From Candidatus Dormiibacterota bacterium (GTDB taxonomy: Bacteria; Vulcanimicrobiota; Vulcanimicrobiia; Vulcanimicrobiales; Vulcanimicrobiaceae): DNA of 64,000 nt. Position 1 is the stretch's first letter. Every line of letters begins with the position of its first letter. Positions 1-9,230 of the stretch are shown piece by piece. The position numbers and the translations under genes were made by a program. A model generated the notes under the pieces. That model searched no databases. It saw nothing but the letters and a program-made list of their open reading frames with translations, and was not told the DNA's origin. The stretch lies in NCBI GenBank assembly GCA_035532835.1, contig DATKQG010000087.1, positions 1 through 64,000 of the forward strand, written 5' to 3'.

Positions 1-1
1 C

Positions 2-1591
2 CTGGACATGAACTTCACCTCGGTCGTCGGCGCAGGCTTGAGCACGCAAGGGCTGAGCGAGCGCGACCTCTTGGGCCAAAACTTCGAATTGATGCTCGCC
101 GATGCCGAATCCAAGGAGCGCGCGCTCGCGGTTATTCGCCGCGCGTTCGGCGGCGATTCGGAGCGCTTTGAAACGCGCCTGGCCGGGCGCTGGCTGCAGC
201 ATCACGTCGAGCCGCTGCGCGGCATGAGCGGCAGCATCATCGGCGCCATCGGCGTCGCGCTGGATATCACCGAAATGAAAGAGACGGCCGACCACTTCGC
301 GCACCTCGCCCGCGTCGATGCGCTCACGCAGCTTCCGAACCGGCTCGCGCTGGAAGAACAACTGGGAGGAGCGCTGGACCGCGCGCGCAGCGATCGCTGC
401 GCGTTGGGCGTGCTCTTCGTCGACGTCGATCGGTTCAAGAACATCAACGATACGCTCGGCCACCGCGCGGGCGACGACCTGCTGCGCGCGTTTGCCGCGC
501 GGTTGCGATCCTCGCTGGACGCGCGCGGATCGGTGTTTCGCAGCGGAGGCGATGAGTTCATCATCGTGATGCCGCTGGGCGAAACGCTGAGCCTGGCGAT
601 GGTGGCCGCCGACGTACAGGCCGCGCTGGGCGGAGCCTTCCACGTATCCGGCCGCGAACTCTACGTGACCGCCAGCATCGGGACCAGCACGTTTCCGAAC
701 GACGGGACGAGCGCCGAGGAGCTGGTCATGCACGCGGATTCCGCCATGTACCGCGCCAAGCAGACCGGACGCAATCGCATCAAATCCTACGATGCGACCA
801 CCGATTCGGCCGCGCTGGTGAAGCTGCGCCTGGAGCAAGATCTGCATCACGCCGTCGATCGCGGCGAATTGGAACTGCGCTTTCAGCCGATCGTGAACGT
901 GGGCGACGGACGCATCATCGGGGCCGAGGCGCTGCTGCGATGGATGCACGGCAAGCAGGGCGAGATTCTGCCCGAACGCTTTATCGGGATCGCCGAAGAG
1001 ACCGGCTTGATCGTGGATATCTCGCGCTGGGTGTTGCGGCAGGCTTGCGCGCAGGCGGCCGCAATTCGCGCGGGCGGCAATCCCGGTTTTCGCATCGCGG
1101 TCAACCTCTCGGCGCGCGATTTTGCAGAAGCGGACCTGGCCCAATATATCGAGGCGACGTTGCTGGATTGCGGCCTCCCGCCCGATGCATTGGATATCGA
1201 AATTACCGAGAGCGTGATGATCGACGATCTCGCACTCCAGACGCTCGAGCATTTGCGCGGCCTGGGCGTGCGGATCGTCGTTGACGATTTCGGCATCGCG
1301 TACAGTTCGCTCGGATATCTCAAGCGGCTGCCGGTCGGTGCGGTGAAAATCGATCGCGCCTTCATCGCCGATATCGCCCACGATTCGTACGATCAGGCGA
1401 TCGTACGCGCCATCGTTACGCTGGCAAAAACACTGGGCTTCGGATTGATCGCCGAGGGCGTCGAAACGGCCGAGCAACTCGCATTCGTTTCCAAGCTCGC
1501 GTGCGAACACGCACAGGGATATCATTTCAGCGTGCCGCTCGTCGCCACGGATTTGTGCCGGCTCTTGCGCGAGGGCGTACCCACGGCGTAG
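2..1591 (+). CDS. PAS-GGDEF-EAL cyclic-di-GMP signalling protein (5' end outside window)
   Basis: The reading frame is open to the left edge, so the true start lies upstream; the internal ATG at 8 is only the first visible one. Numbered from that ATG, residues 1-95 look like the end of a PAS domain (ending in a typical DITEMKE linker). A GGDEF domain follows with an intact GGDEF motif at 180-184, then an EAL domain with EAL at 307-309, the metal-site stretch ITESV and the VDDFG motif. Both the diguanylate cyclase and phosphodiesterase signatures are intact, so the protein could make or degrade cyclic di-GMP; which activity dominates cannot be read from sequence. The RxxD inhibitory site normally found just before GGDEF is absent (DARG stands there). 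A tandem PilZ protein at 49798-50658 is a possible c-di-GMP receptor in the same genome. Confidence 0.93.
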   Translation: MDMNFTSVVGAGLSTQGLSERDLLGQNFELMLADAESKERALAVIRRAFGGDSERFETRLAGRWLQHHVEPLRGMSGSIIGAIGVALDITEMKETADHFAHLARVDALTQLPNRLALEEQLGGALDRARSDRCALGVLFVDVDRFKNINDTLGHRAGDDLLRAFAARLRSSLDARGSVFRSGGDEFIIVMPLGETLSLAMVAADVQAALGGAFHVSGRELYVTASIGTSTFPNDGTSAEELVMHADSAMYRAKQTGRNRIKSYDATTDSAALVKLRLEQDLHHAVDRGELELRFQPIVNVGDGRIIGAEALLRWMHGKQGEILPERFIGIAEETGLIVDISRWVLRQACAQAAAIRAGGNPGFRIAVNLSARDFAEADLAQYIEATLLDCGLPPDALDIEITESVMIDDLALQTLEHLRGLGVRIVVDDFGIAYSSLGYLKRLPVGAVKIDRAFIADIAHDSYDQAIVRAIVTLAKTLGFGLIAEGVETAEQLAFVSKLACEHAQGYHFSVPLVATDLCRLLREGVPTA

Positions 1592-1830
1592 GGGCCGGCC
1601 CCGGACAATCGCCGTTCATCTTGCCAGGAACCACGAACGCCGTACACGGCCCGACCGGCGTCCGCCATGAGATAAAGTCCGGCCCGCTGCGCACGAAACA
1701 GCGCCCGGTACACGTGGGTAGTCTCTTGCATGGCCTCGACCGTGCTCTCCATGATGGCGCAGATTTGCTGGTCGCTCGCAATCTCCGGATGCGAATTGGT
1801 GATGGTCCCGTTCGCCATCATCTTTAGCAT
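1522..1830 (-). CDS. small hypothetical protein, 102 aa
   Basis: I do not recognise this protein. The first 79 residues occupy the space between the neighbouring genes and have a balanced composition, unlike the Arg/His-rich readings in the other frames. The start MLKMMANGT has two further in-frame ATGs at codons 4 and 5, and a GAGAG stretch lies about 12 nt upstream of the first ATG. The last 23 codons overlap the 3' end of the convergent GGDEF-EAL gene by 70 bp and look like a read-out into antisense. It has no signal peptide or membrane segment. It may be a small soluble protein or a chance frame; conservation in relatives would decide. Confidence 0.4.
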   Translation of the reverse strand: MLKMMANGTITNSHPEIASDQQICAIMESTVEAMQETTHVYRALFRAQRAGLYLMADAGRAVYGVRGSWQDERRLSGAGPYAVGTPSRKSRHKSVATSGTLK

Positions 1831-1855
1831 CGCGTCGTCGCGTTACTCTCGTCTC

Positions 1856-1885
1856 TGGTGGATTCGCCCGCAGGCGAATCCACCA
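1856..1885. repeat. Hairpin repeat copy 1 (13-bp arms, CGCA loop)
   Basis: The arms TGGTGGATTCGCC and GGCGAATCCACCA are perfectly complementary around a CGCA loop. The inner 22 bases plus the following ACCACCTA recur at 1971-2000. It lies between convergent genes and may act as a terminator or be a REP-like unit. Confidence 0.75.
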
Positions 1886-1904
1886 CCTAGTCTCTGAGGG
1901 CTAG

Positions 1905-1940
1905 AAGAGAGGCACCCGCTGTCGCGAGTGCCTCTCTTTC
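1905..1940. terminator. Intrinsic terminator candidate
   Basis: An 11-bp perfect stem (AAGAGAGGCAC with GTGCCTCTCTT) closes a 12-nt loop and is followed on the plus strand by TTC, with the run of Ts partly inside the stem. It lies between the plus-strand GGDEF-EAL gene and the minus-strand GDSL lipoprotein gene, so it could serve either. The U-tract is short, so efficiency is uncertain. Confidence 0.55.
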
Positions 1941-1970
1941 CTGCGGCTCGGCCGTGAGGCCGAACGCGAA

Positions 1971-1992
1971 GGATTCGCCCGCAGGCGAATCC
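1971..1992. repeat. Hairpin repeat copy 2 (9-bp arms, CGCA loop)
   Basis: It shares the 22-base palindrome (GGATTCGCC, CGCA, GGCGAATCC) and the trailing ACCACCTA with the copy at 1856-1885. It ends 6 nt before the stop codon of the minus-strand GDSL lipoprotein gene, so it would form in that mRNA just after the coding region. Confidence 0.75.
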
Positions 1993-1997
1993 ACCAC

Positions 1998-3659
1998 CTA
2001 ATGTGGTGCGTAGGGGTCGGTTGCGTAGATCGCTTGGATCTGCGCCGCGCTTAGGGGCGGAATGTTCGCGTTCGTATACTTGGTGTCGATGGCTTGAATG
2101 AACGCGTTGGCGATCAAGGCGTAGCCAGTATTCGAGGGATGCAATCCGTCGAAGCTGAGCAGGCCTTGCGTGAAGACGAGCGAGCAGCACGTGAACGGTG
2201 CGCCCGTTACCGGGTTCGGCGTCGGGTTGATGCTGGCGGCCTGCGCGAAGTACGGGCCCGTGCCGTTATAGAGGCCGTTGAATACCGCATTGATGTCGAC
2301 GAGCGCCACCCCGGTGGTCGAGGCCGCTGCAGCGATGCCGGTATTGAATGCGGCGTTCATCGCGTTGATCTGGGATGCGAACGTATCGCTGATGTAGGCT
2401 CCGCCTAGGCCGGTTCCCGCGCCGCTGGGATCGAGTTGCGGCGTCGTGCTGCCCTGGCCGAACTGCTGCAGTACGGCCAAGAAACCGCTCTCGGTGAGGT
2501 AACCGTTCGAGCTAATGCCGTACTTGGTCTGGAGGTAGGCTACGATCGCTCCCGCTGCGGCCGCGGCGTTCGCCGGACCGATCGTGGGGGCGACTTGCGA
2601 TACGAAATCGCAGTAGAACCAGTTCTGGGTAACGCAGACGGCTTGGCTTGCGGGCAATCCGCCACGGAAGAACTGCGGCGTTTGCAGGACCGTCGGAAGG
2701 TTTGCGACGGCCACGCCTTGCGCGCCGGCCTTTTGGAGCGTCTGGACCGCTAGCGTGATGTCGTTCTGCATGTCGCTCTGACTCATGTTCACCATCGGTG
2801 CTCTGCCGCCGGAGAACGCAAACTTCAGGATGTCGTTCGCGCCGAGCCAAACCGTTGCAAAGGTTGGTTTGAGCATCGCGGCGGCGTTGACCATCGTTGC
2901 CGGCTGACCGTTGATCAGCTTCTGCGGCGCAGTCTGGCTCAGGTATTGGCCGAGGATGGGAATATAGAGCGACGATTCGCCCGAGACGAGGCTTTGGAGA
3001 CCACCGGCCGTTGCATCCGTCGTGCTGGAAGGATACGGAGCGCAGCTATACGCCGGATAGGTTCCGACCGCGGCCGGAGGCGGCCCGGTCAGCGGGTTGA
3101 CCATGTTCACTGCTTCGTGGGCGGTGATGCCGGGGACGGCCACGTCGAGGATCGTGCCCTGCGGGTTGGCGCGAACCGTCGCAAAGCTCGACGGCGAGTA
3201 GGCTGAGAGGTTAAACGCATCGCAGCCCGGGTGCGATACGAAGAACGGCGAGCCTTGGAAGTTGGCGGGGTTGACGGGAATCAATTGGCTGCCGATGCCG
3301 GGAGCGTTGATGAGCGGCAGCACCGAGGTCGCGGGGCTGGCCATCTGAGCCGCGCTCATGCCCGTGGCTTGTTCGAACATCAGGGCCCAGTAGCCGTTCT
3401 CCTGAGTCGCCGGAACGAGGTTGCCCGGAAGAATCGAGAACGGGTTGGTCGAGTTCACGCCGAGGATACCCTCGGACTGGTAGCCGGCCGTGAGGCTGTC
3501 GCCGACGCCGACGAACGTTGCGAAGAGTGGGTTGGTCGCGCCCGCTTTGGGGGCGATCGGGGTGAGGCTGCTGGTTGAACCGCCGCCTCCGCCGCCGCAA
3601 GCCGCGAGCGACGCGACCGCGAGTACGGCGAGGGTCTTCGTAAGATATGTCATCTTCAT
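1998..3659 (-). CDS. SGNH/GDSL-family hydrolase lipoprotein
   Basis: A 553-residue lipoprotein: a basic start and hydrophobic stretch lead to the lipobox LAAC with Cys21, followed by a glycine and serine linker. The hydrolase begins near residue 50 with VGVGDSLTAGY (Ser55 as nucleophile). A block-III-like WLGANDIL lies mid-protein, and the C-terminal DGLHPSNTGY supplies the Asp504/His507 pair. SGNH enzymes hydrolyse esters of lipids, carbohydrates or acylated polymers; the substrate is not evident. At 553 aa it is larger than a minimal SGNH domain, with insertions rich in Ala, Gly and Pro. Start chosen at the first of two close ATGs (MKM); AAGGA lies about 9 nt upstream. It is the second gene after the outer-membrane-like protein ending at 3676, with a 16-nt gap, so the two probably act together at the outer membrane. 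Confidence 0.88.
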   Translation of the reverse strand: MKMTYLTKTLAVLAVASLAACGGGGGGSTSSLTPIAPKAGATNPLFATFVGVGDSLTAGYQSEGILGVNSTNPFSILPGNLVPATQENGYWALMFEQATGMSAAQMASPATSVLPLINAPGIGSQLIPVNPANFQGSPFFVSHPGCDAFNLSAYSPSSFATVRANPQGTILDVAVPGITAHEAVNMVNPLTGPPPAAVGTYPAYSCAPYPSSTTDATAGGLQSLVSGESSLYIPILGQYLSQTAPQKLINGQPATMVNAAAMLKPTFATVWLGANDILKFAFSGGRAPMVNMSQSDMQNDITLAVQTLQKAGAQGVAVANLPTVLQTPQFFRGGLPASQAVCVTQNWFYCDFVSQVAPTIGPANAAAAAGAIVAYLQTKYGISSNGYLTESGFLAVLQQFGQGSTTPQLDPSGAGTGLGGAYISDTFASQINAMNAAFNTGIAAAASTTGVALVDINAVFNGLYNGTGPYFAQAASINPTPNPVTGAPFTCCSLVFTQGLLSFDGLHPSNTGYALIANAFIQAIDTKYTNANIPPLSAAQIQAIYATDPYAPH

Positions 3660-3675
3660 GTTGCTCGTCCTTGCT

Positions 3676-4938
3676 CTAGATCGGAATCACGCTCGGCGAA
3701 CCGATGCCGAACTGGAGTTGGATCTGGGTGGCTTTGAGGCCGCCGATCGTCGGTACGATCGGGTTGGAGCCGCACGGCAACGCTTGGCACGTCAGCTTTT
3801 GAATGCCGTACGAACCTTCGTTGGTCGGGCCGCCGCTGTTGAGTACCAACTGCACGAATCCGGCTTTGCCGACGCGCTCCGAGACGCCCAAGAAATAGGC
3901 GATCAGGTGCTGCGCGTACGGGTCGGCGGGCAGATAGTCGCGCGAACTCTGGGGCTCGAAGAAGAACTTCGTGCGGTCGTTCGGCGTGTACTCGAGATAC
4001 GCGATCTGGTAGAGCTGGGGTTTGTTGACCTGGTTGATGCCCGCGGTATGCGTGAGCCAGCCCGGTGCTACCGTAAACGTACCGAACATTTTCGAGGTTT
4101 TGAGGAACGGCACGGTGACGGCCAGCGAGAACACCTGCGCGGTGCGCGTGTGGACGCCGGTGACCGGGAAACCGAACGGCGCGTTCGGCTCGAATGCGAC
4201 GACATCGTTGCCCGCGTTCGACGCCGCGACCGTGGACCAGCGCGACACGTAGGTCGGCGAGATGACGATCGGGAGGGCGCGGCCGCCGGGCATCTTGATC
4301 GCGAAAAGTTTCTCCGCGTTCAAGATGAGGAACCGGTCCTTGGTCGTCAAATCCGCTTGCGACGTTGCGGGGGCGCAACCGTTCGCGTTGCCGCCGCCGA
4401 GATCGACGCAGCCGATCGGATTTTGGAAGCCTTGCAGATAGAGCGGTGCGGTGCCGCTATTGAAGCCGACCGGATAGTGCTGGATCTCGTAATACGACGC
4501 CAGCACGCGCGTGGTCGGATTGAATCCGTATCCCGCGTCGGCATCGGCGCCGCCGGGCAGCCACTTCTTGCCGAAGGTGCCGATGTTTCCGTACGGATAT
4601 GCAATCGACAGATCCGCCATATAGGTGAAGCCAGTCGGTAAACCTTGGGCGGCCGCTCCGCCGACGGGAGCCTGTCGTACCGGCGGGACCTGGGCGATCG
4701 AGCCGTCGGGAAGCGCCATCGTTTGGTCCGCTTGTCCGGCTTGCGTTCGCGTGATTACCACTGGTGTTTTTTTCTGCGATGCATTCATCGCATTCTTGAT
4801 TCCGGCACTGGCATCTTGGACGACGGATGTCGCCAAGGCTTCGCCCGTGCCGCCGTCGGCCGATGCCGGGATGGCGACCAAGCCGAACGACGCGGCCAAT
4901 AAAGCGGCCGCGCTCGAGCGGATGAGGGTTTTCAGCAT
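3676..4938 (-). CDS. Exported, probable outer-membrane beta-barrel protein, 420 aa
   Basis: A clear signal peptide (MLKTLIRSSAAALLAA, cleavage near ASA-DGG at about residue 27) is followed by a low-complexity linker up to about residue 95. A region with alternating aromatic and polar residues follows (for example FTYMADLSIAYPYG, RVLASYYEIQHYPVG, QLYQIAYLEYTP), ending in short strand-like stretches near the C-terminus. This pattern, with many Tyr, Gly and Asn, suggests a beta barrel resembling small porin or phenol-pathway MetA-type channels, but I cannot assign a family. The gene is the first of a two-gene minus-strand operon with the GDSL lipoprotein 16 nt downstream. It could be a channel or surface scaffold for that hydrolase; this is inference. 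Confidence 0.7.
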   Translation of the reverse strand: MLKTLIRSSAAALLAASFGLVAIPASADGGTGEALATSVVQDASAGIKNAMNASQKKTPVVITRTQAGQADQTMALPDGSIAQVPPVRQAPVGGAAAQGLPTGFTYMADLSIAYPYGNIGTFGKKWLPGGADADAGYGFNPTTRVLASYYEIQHYPVGFNSGTAPLYLQGFQNPIGCVDLGGGNANGCAPATSQADLTTKDRFLILNAEKLFAIKMPGGRALPIVISPTYVSRWSTVAASNAGNDVVAFEPNAPFGFPVTGVHTRTAQVFSLAVTVPFLKTSKMFGTFTVAPGWLTHTAGINQVNKPQLYQIAYLEYTPNDRTKFFFEPQSSRDYLPADPYAQHLIAYFLGVSERVGKAGFVQLVLNSGGPTNEGSYGIQKLTCQALPCGSNPIVPTIGGLKATQIQLQFGIGSPSVIPI

Positions 4939-5049
4939 AGAGTCTCTCCAACGCAGTGGGTCCGGTGTATTAAAAGTATCAGTTTCCGGTTGCCGCTTTT
5001 TGTTGGAGTTCGGGCGATTAAAACCCTCGTGCCTTTGACGGAAAAGTCG

Positions 5050-8000
5050 CTAGTCCACGGCTCCGGAGGCCCGAAGTTTCCTGGCCCGGCGGCGATCCTT
5101 GGCTCCGTGTTCGATCGATTTGACGATGACGTAGAGCACCGGGGTGATCACGAGGTTGAGTACGGTCGAGATGAGCATGCCGCCGAAGACGACCGTGCCC
5201 AGCGAGTGGCGCGCCGCCGAGCCCGCGCCGGTAGCGAACACGAGCGGCACCACCGCTACCACGAAGGCGATCGAGGTCATCAAGATCGGCCGGAGCCGGG
5301 TCTGCGCGCCGCGCATCGCCGCCGTGACGATATCCGCCCCGGCCGCGAGTTGCTGATTGGCGAACTCCACGATCAGAATCGCGCTCTTACTGGCCAGGCC
5401 GATGAGCATGACGTAGCCGACCTGCGCGTAGGCATCCTGCGAGAGCGTCGGATCGCCTGCGAGGAGGATGAATGGAAAGCCGAGGTGGCCCATGAGCAGA
5501 CGATAATTCATAAAGAGCAGTGCGCCGAGCAGCGCGGCCGGGACCGCGAGAATGACGATCAGCGGATCGACGAAGCTTTCGTACTGCGCCGAGAGGACCA
5601 GGAACACGAAGACGAGGCCGAGCGCGAAGATGAGGGCGCTCTGGGATCCGGATGCGATCTCATCCAAGGTCAGCCCCGACCATTCGTAGCTAACGCCCGG
5701 CGGATCGACCTTTTTGGCGATCTGCTCCATCGCTGCGATCGCCTCGCCGCTACCGTGCCCGGTCTTCACATTGCCGTTGATTTCGAGCGAACGGAAGAGA
5801 TTGTAGTGGCTGATGATCGGCGAGGTGTAGGTTTGCTTGGCGCTTATCAGGGCGCTGACCGGAGTCATTCCGCCGCCCTTGCTCGAGCGCACGTACAACC
5901 CTTGGAGCGAACTGATGCGGTCGCGATACGGGGTATCGGCCTGGACGTACACGCGGTACGACCGGTTGAGATAATCGAAGTTATTGACGTACACGGAGCC
6001 GAGATCCGTCTGCATGGTATCGAAGACGTCGGCCAGCGAAACGCCGATCGATTGCGCTTTATTGCGGTCCACGTTCACCTGCAACTGCGGCGAATTCGTA
6101 CGGAACTGCGTGAAGACTTGCGTGAGCGGCGAATCCGGCGCATTGCCCAGCCCCATGTACCCGTACGCAGTCTGCATCAACTTATCGAGGCCCACGTTGC
6201 CGCGGTCTTCGAGCTCGAATTGGAATCCGCCGAAACTTCCGACGCCGTTAATCGCCGGCGGATTGAACGCGAGTATTTGCGCTTCGGGAATCTCCTTGGC
6301 GAAGCGCGCCATCAGCGAATTGGGCCCGACGTATAGTATCCCCGTGATCGATTCCATGAAGCTGGTGCGCTGCGACCATGGCTCCAACTGGACGAACATC
6401 ATGCCGCGGTTGGGCCCGGCGCCGGCGAAGCTAAATCCGCCGACATCGAAAACGTCTCGGACGCCCTTGGTGCTGCGAATGATCTGCTCTGCTTTGACCG
6501 CGATGTCGTGCTCGTTGGCCAGCGACGTGCCTTCGGGAGCCTGGACCAGGACGATGAAGTACCCTTGATCCTCGCTTGGAATAAAGCCGGTAGGCGTGGT
6601 CTTGAAGAGGATCCCGGTGAGCACCAGCGCGAGAACGAAGATACCGAATACCGGCCATCGGTGACGAAAGAGAATCGGAAGTTTGGCGTGATAGAACTCG
6701 CGCAGGCGGTGTAAGCCGCGATTAAACCATCCGAAAAAGCCCGTTTCGGATTCCGTTTCGCCGCGTAAGAGTCTGGCCGAGAGTACCGGAGCGAGGGTCA
6801 GGGCGGCGAAGAGCGAGATCGTAATCGAGGCGGCGATCGTCAGCGCGAATTGTTTGTACAACTGGCCGGTCGTGCCTGGGAAGAATGCGACCGGCACGAA
6901 TACCGCCAAGAGCACGAGCGACGATGCTACGACCGCGCTCTGAATCTCGCGCATCGCCGCCGCCGCACCCTCGATGCCGCGCATGTTGTTCTGTTGGATG
7001 TAGCGCGCGATATTTTCGATGACGACGATCGCATCGTCCACCACGAGCCCCGTCGCCAGCGTGAGGCCGAAGAGCGTGATGGTGTTGATCGTAAAACCGA
7101 AGATCTTCATCACGAAGAACGTGCCGATCAACGACACCGGAATCGTGGCGGCCGGGATCAGCGTGGAGCGCGGATCTTGCAAGAAGAGGAAGATCACCAA
7201 CACCACGAGCAGGATCGAGAGCAGGAGGGTGACGACGACTTCTTTGATCGATTCTTGCACGAACGTGGTCGAGTTGAACGCGACTTTATAGTGGACGCCG
7301 GGCGGGAAAGTTTTGGAGAGCCGATCGAGCGTTGCAATGACGCCCTGTGAAACTGAAAGCGCGTTCGCCGTCGGTAATTGTTGCACGCCCAGCCCGATGA
7401 CGTTCTGATTGCCGTCGAACCTTAGAAAACTCGAGTAATCTTCGGCACCGAGTTGGATGCGGGCGACGTCCCCAAGCTTCGTAAACCCACCGTTAGCGTC
7501 GGTGCGCAGCACGATGTCGGCGAATTGCTTCGGCGTGGAGAGGCGGCCTATCGCGTTGATCGTGTAGGTGTACGGTTGGCTACCGGATTCAGGCGACGAG
7601 CCGATACTACCGGCGGCAACCTCGACGTTCTGCTGCTGGAGGGCGCTGATAACGTCGCTGGTCGCAAGACCCTGCGCCGCCAGCGCTCGCGGGTTGAGCC
7701 AAATGCGCATTGCATAGCGACGCTGCCCGAAGATCCGAACGCCGCTGACGCCCTGGACGCGCTTGAGATCGTTGACGATATTGAGCTCGGCGTAGTTGCT
7801 CAAAAACAGCGAATCGTACTTCGAATTATCCGACGTGACCGCGACGGCCATGACGAATGCGCCCGCGTTTTTCGAGACCGTGACGCCGGTTTGCGTTACT
7901 TCCGCCGGTAGCTCGCCGCTCGCCGACTGGACGGCATTTTGCACGTCGGTCGCCGCGATATCGAGATTGACCCCGAGGTTAAAGGTACAGGTGATCGTCG

Positions 8001-8259
8001 ATACGCCCTGCGCGCTCGTCGAACTGATGTAGCGTAGGCCTTCGACGCCGTTGATCGCGTTCTCGAGCGGCGTGGTCACAGCGCTTTCAACCGCTTGCGG
8101 GCTGGCGCCGATATAGGTAGCGGTAACCGTCACCACCGGGGGAGCGATCTGCGGATACTGCGCGATCGGCAGCGTCGGCATAACCACGAGCCCCGCGATC
8201 AGGATTACGAGCGAACAGACCGCGGCAAAGATCGGCCGCCGGAGGAAGAACTCAGTCAT
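5050..8259 (-). CDS. RND multidrug efflux permease (AcrB/MexB type, HAE1)
   Basis: A 1069-residue inner-membrane proton-drug antiporter of the usual length. It opens with MTEFFLRRPIFAAVCS, typical for HAE1 pumps, has two large periplasmic loops and about 12 membrane helices. The proton-relay pair is visible in TM4 as GLVVDDAIVVIEN (about residues 407-408), and the TM10 lysine is present in ASKSAILIVEFANQ. Such pumps normally work with a periplasmic adaptor and a TolC channel. Neither is adjacent here; a TolC and an adaptor exist at 36849-39565 but belong to a MacB-type operon. The protein may borrow those partners or use genes elsewhere. The ATG start fits the family N-terminus exactly. Confidence 0.95.
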   Translation of the reverse strand: MTEFFLRRPIFAAVCSLVILIAGLVVMPTLPIAQYPQIAPPVVTVTATYIGASPQAVESAVTTPLENAINGVEGLRYISSTSAQGVSTITCTFNLGVNLDIAATDVQNAVQSASGELPAEVTQTGVTVSKNAGAFVMAVAVTSDNSKYDSLFLSNYAELNIVNDLKRVQGVSGVRIFGQRRYAMRIWLNPRALAAQGLATSDVISALQQQNVEVAAGSIGSSPESGSQPYTYTINAIGRLSTPKQFADIVLRTDANGGFTKLGDVARIQLGAEDYSSFLRFDGNQNVIGLGVQQLPTANALSVSQGVIATLDRLSKTFPPGVHYKVAFNSTTFVQESIKEVVVTLLLSILLVVLVIFLFLQDPRSTLIPAATIPVSLIGTFFVMKIFGFTINTITLFGLTLATGLVVDDAIVVIENIARYIQQNNMRGIEGAAAAMREIQSAVVASSLVLLAVFVPVAFFPGTTGQLYKQFALTIAASITISLFAALTLAPVLSARLLRGETESETGFFGWFNRGLHRLREFYHAKLPILFRHRWPVFGIFVLALVLTGILFKTTPTGFIPSEDQGYFIVLVQAPEGTSLANEHDIAVKAEQIIRSTKGVRDVFDVGGFSFAGAGPNRGMMFVQLEPWSQRTSFMESITGILYVGPNSLMARFAKEIPEAQILAFNPPAINGVGSFGGFQFELEDRGNVGLDKLMQTAYGYMGLGNAPDSPLTQVFTQFRTNSPQLQVNVDRNKAQSIGVSLADVFDTMQTDLGSVYVNNFDYLNRSYRVYVQADTPYRDRISSLQGLYVRSSKGGGMTPVSALISAKQTYTSPIISHYNLFRSLEINGNVKTGHGSGEAIAAMEQIAKKVDPPGVSYEWSGLTLDEIASGSQSALIFALGLVFVFLVLSAQYESFVDPLIVILAVPAALLGALLFMNYRLLMGHLGFPFILLAGDPTLSQDAYAQVGYVMLIGLASKSAILIVEFANQQLAAGADIVTAAMRGAQTRLRPILMTSIAFVVAVVPLVFATGAGSAARHSLGTVVFGGMLISTVLNLVITPVLYVIVKSIEHGAKDRRRARKLRASGAVD

Positions 8260-8322
8260 CGTGATGCTAAACCTTCGCCCTCGGAAAGCCGTTGCATTCC
8301 AGGCGAAACTCAGATCGCGGCG

Positions 8323-9225
8323 CTATCCCGCTTGCGTAAAAGCCTGCTCGGCATGGTAGGAGCTACGCGAGAGCGGGCTCGACACGACTTGATGGAAGCC
8401 TTTAGAACGTGCCAGCGCACCGAGTTGCGCAAAGCGCTCGGGCGTAACGAAGGCAACCACGGGAAGATGCTTCTTGGTGGGTTGCAGATACTGCCCCATT
8501 GTAAAGATATCGACGCCGGCCGCTCGTGCGTCGTCCATCGTCTGCTCGATCTCCGCGTCCGTTTCGCCTAGCCCCAGCATGAGCGAGGTCTTCGTATAGC
8601 GTTCGGGTGCCCGAGATTTGGCATGGGCGAGAATGCGTAGCGAGGTATCGTACGTCGCGCGCTTGTCGCGCACGGTGGGTGTGAGGCGTCGCACGCTTTC
8701 GAGATTGTGCGCGAATACATCCGGCTTGGCATCCATCACGATATCGAGCGCCACCAGATCGCCGTGATAATCCCCGCTGAGGATCTCAACCCGCGCTCCC
8801 GCAACGCGCTCGTGAATCTCCCGAATCGTATTCGCAAAGATCAGCGCTCCGCCATCCGCCAGATCGTCGCGATCGACGGCCGTAAGCACCAAATACTTCC
8901 AGCCCAAATCGCGCACCGCTTCGGCGACCCGTACGGGCTCCATCCAATCGACCACGCCCTTCGGGTTTCCAGTCTTCACGTTGCAGAAGCGGCAGCCGCG
9001 CGTGCACGTGTCGCCCAAGATCATGATCGTCGCCGTGCCGGCGCCCCAGCATTCCGCAAGATTCGGGCACGCGGCCTCTTTGCACACGGTATTGAGCGCG
9101 AGCGTATTCACCTTGGCTTTGACGCGTTCGTAATCCTCACCGATCGGCAACGAGACGCGTAGCCAATCCGGCTTGCGCGCGTGCTGCGGTTTTGCGGGGG
9201 AGATCAAGTCGATTTCAATAGCCAC
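8323..9225 (-). CDS. lipA: Lipoyl synthase
   Basis: Radical-SAM enzyme inserting two sulfurs into the octanoyl chain on lipoyl domains. The auxiliary cluster motif is present as CKEAACPNLAEC (Cys48, 53, 59) and the radical-SAM motif as CTRGCRFC (Cys74, 78, 81). The C-terminal RSSYH, whose serine ligates the auxiliary cluster, is near residues 286-290. At 300 aa it is family length. The gene starts 5 nt after lipB stops, so the two are translated from one message. With lpdA upstream on the same strand this forms a lipoate/2-oxoacid dehydrogenase support cluster; no E1 or E2 genes are in the window. Confidence 0.97.
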   Translation of the reverse strand: MAIEIDLISPAKPQHARKPDWLRVSLPIGEDYERVKAKVNTLALNTVCKEAACPNLAECWGAGTATIMILGDTCTRGCRFCNVKTGNPKGVVDWMEPVRVAEAVRDLGWKYLVLTAVDRDDLADGGALIFANTIREIHERVAGARVEILSGDYHGDLVALDIVMDAKPDVFAHNLESVRRLTPTVRDKRATYDTSLRILAHAKSRAPERYTKTSLMLGLGETDAEIEQTMDDARAAGVDIFTMGQYLQPTKKHLPVVAFVTPERFAQLGALARSKGFHQVVSSPLSRSSYHAEQAFTQAG

Positions 9226-9230
9226 GTTCG

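Noticed and set aside
3490-4641. Plus-strand open frame of 383 codons opposite the 420-aa exported protein
   Set aside because: Arg/Glu/Asp-rich composition typical of antisense frames in GC-rich DNA; the minus-strand gene has a signal peptide and structure.
4990-6336. Plus-strand open frame of 448 codons opposite the RND pump
   Set aside because: Composition dominated by Arg, Asp, Glu and His; entirely antisense to a well-conserved gene.
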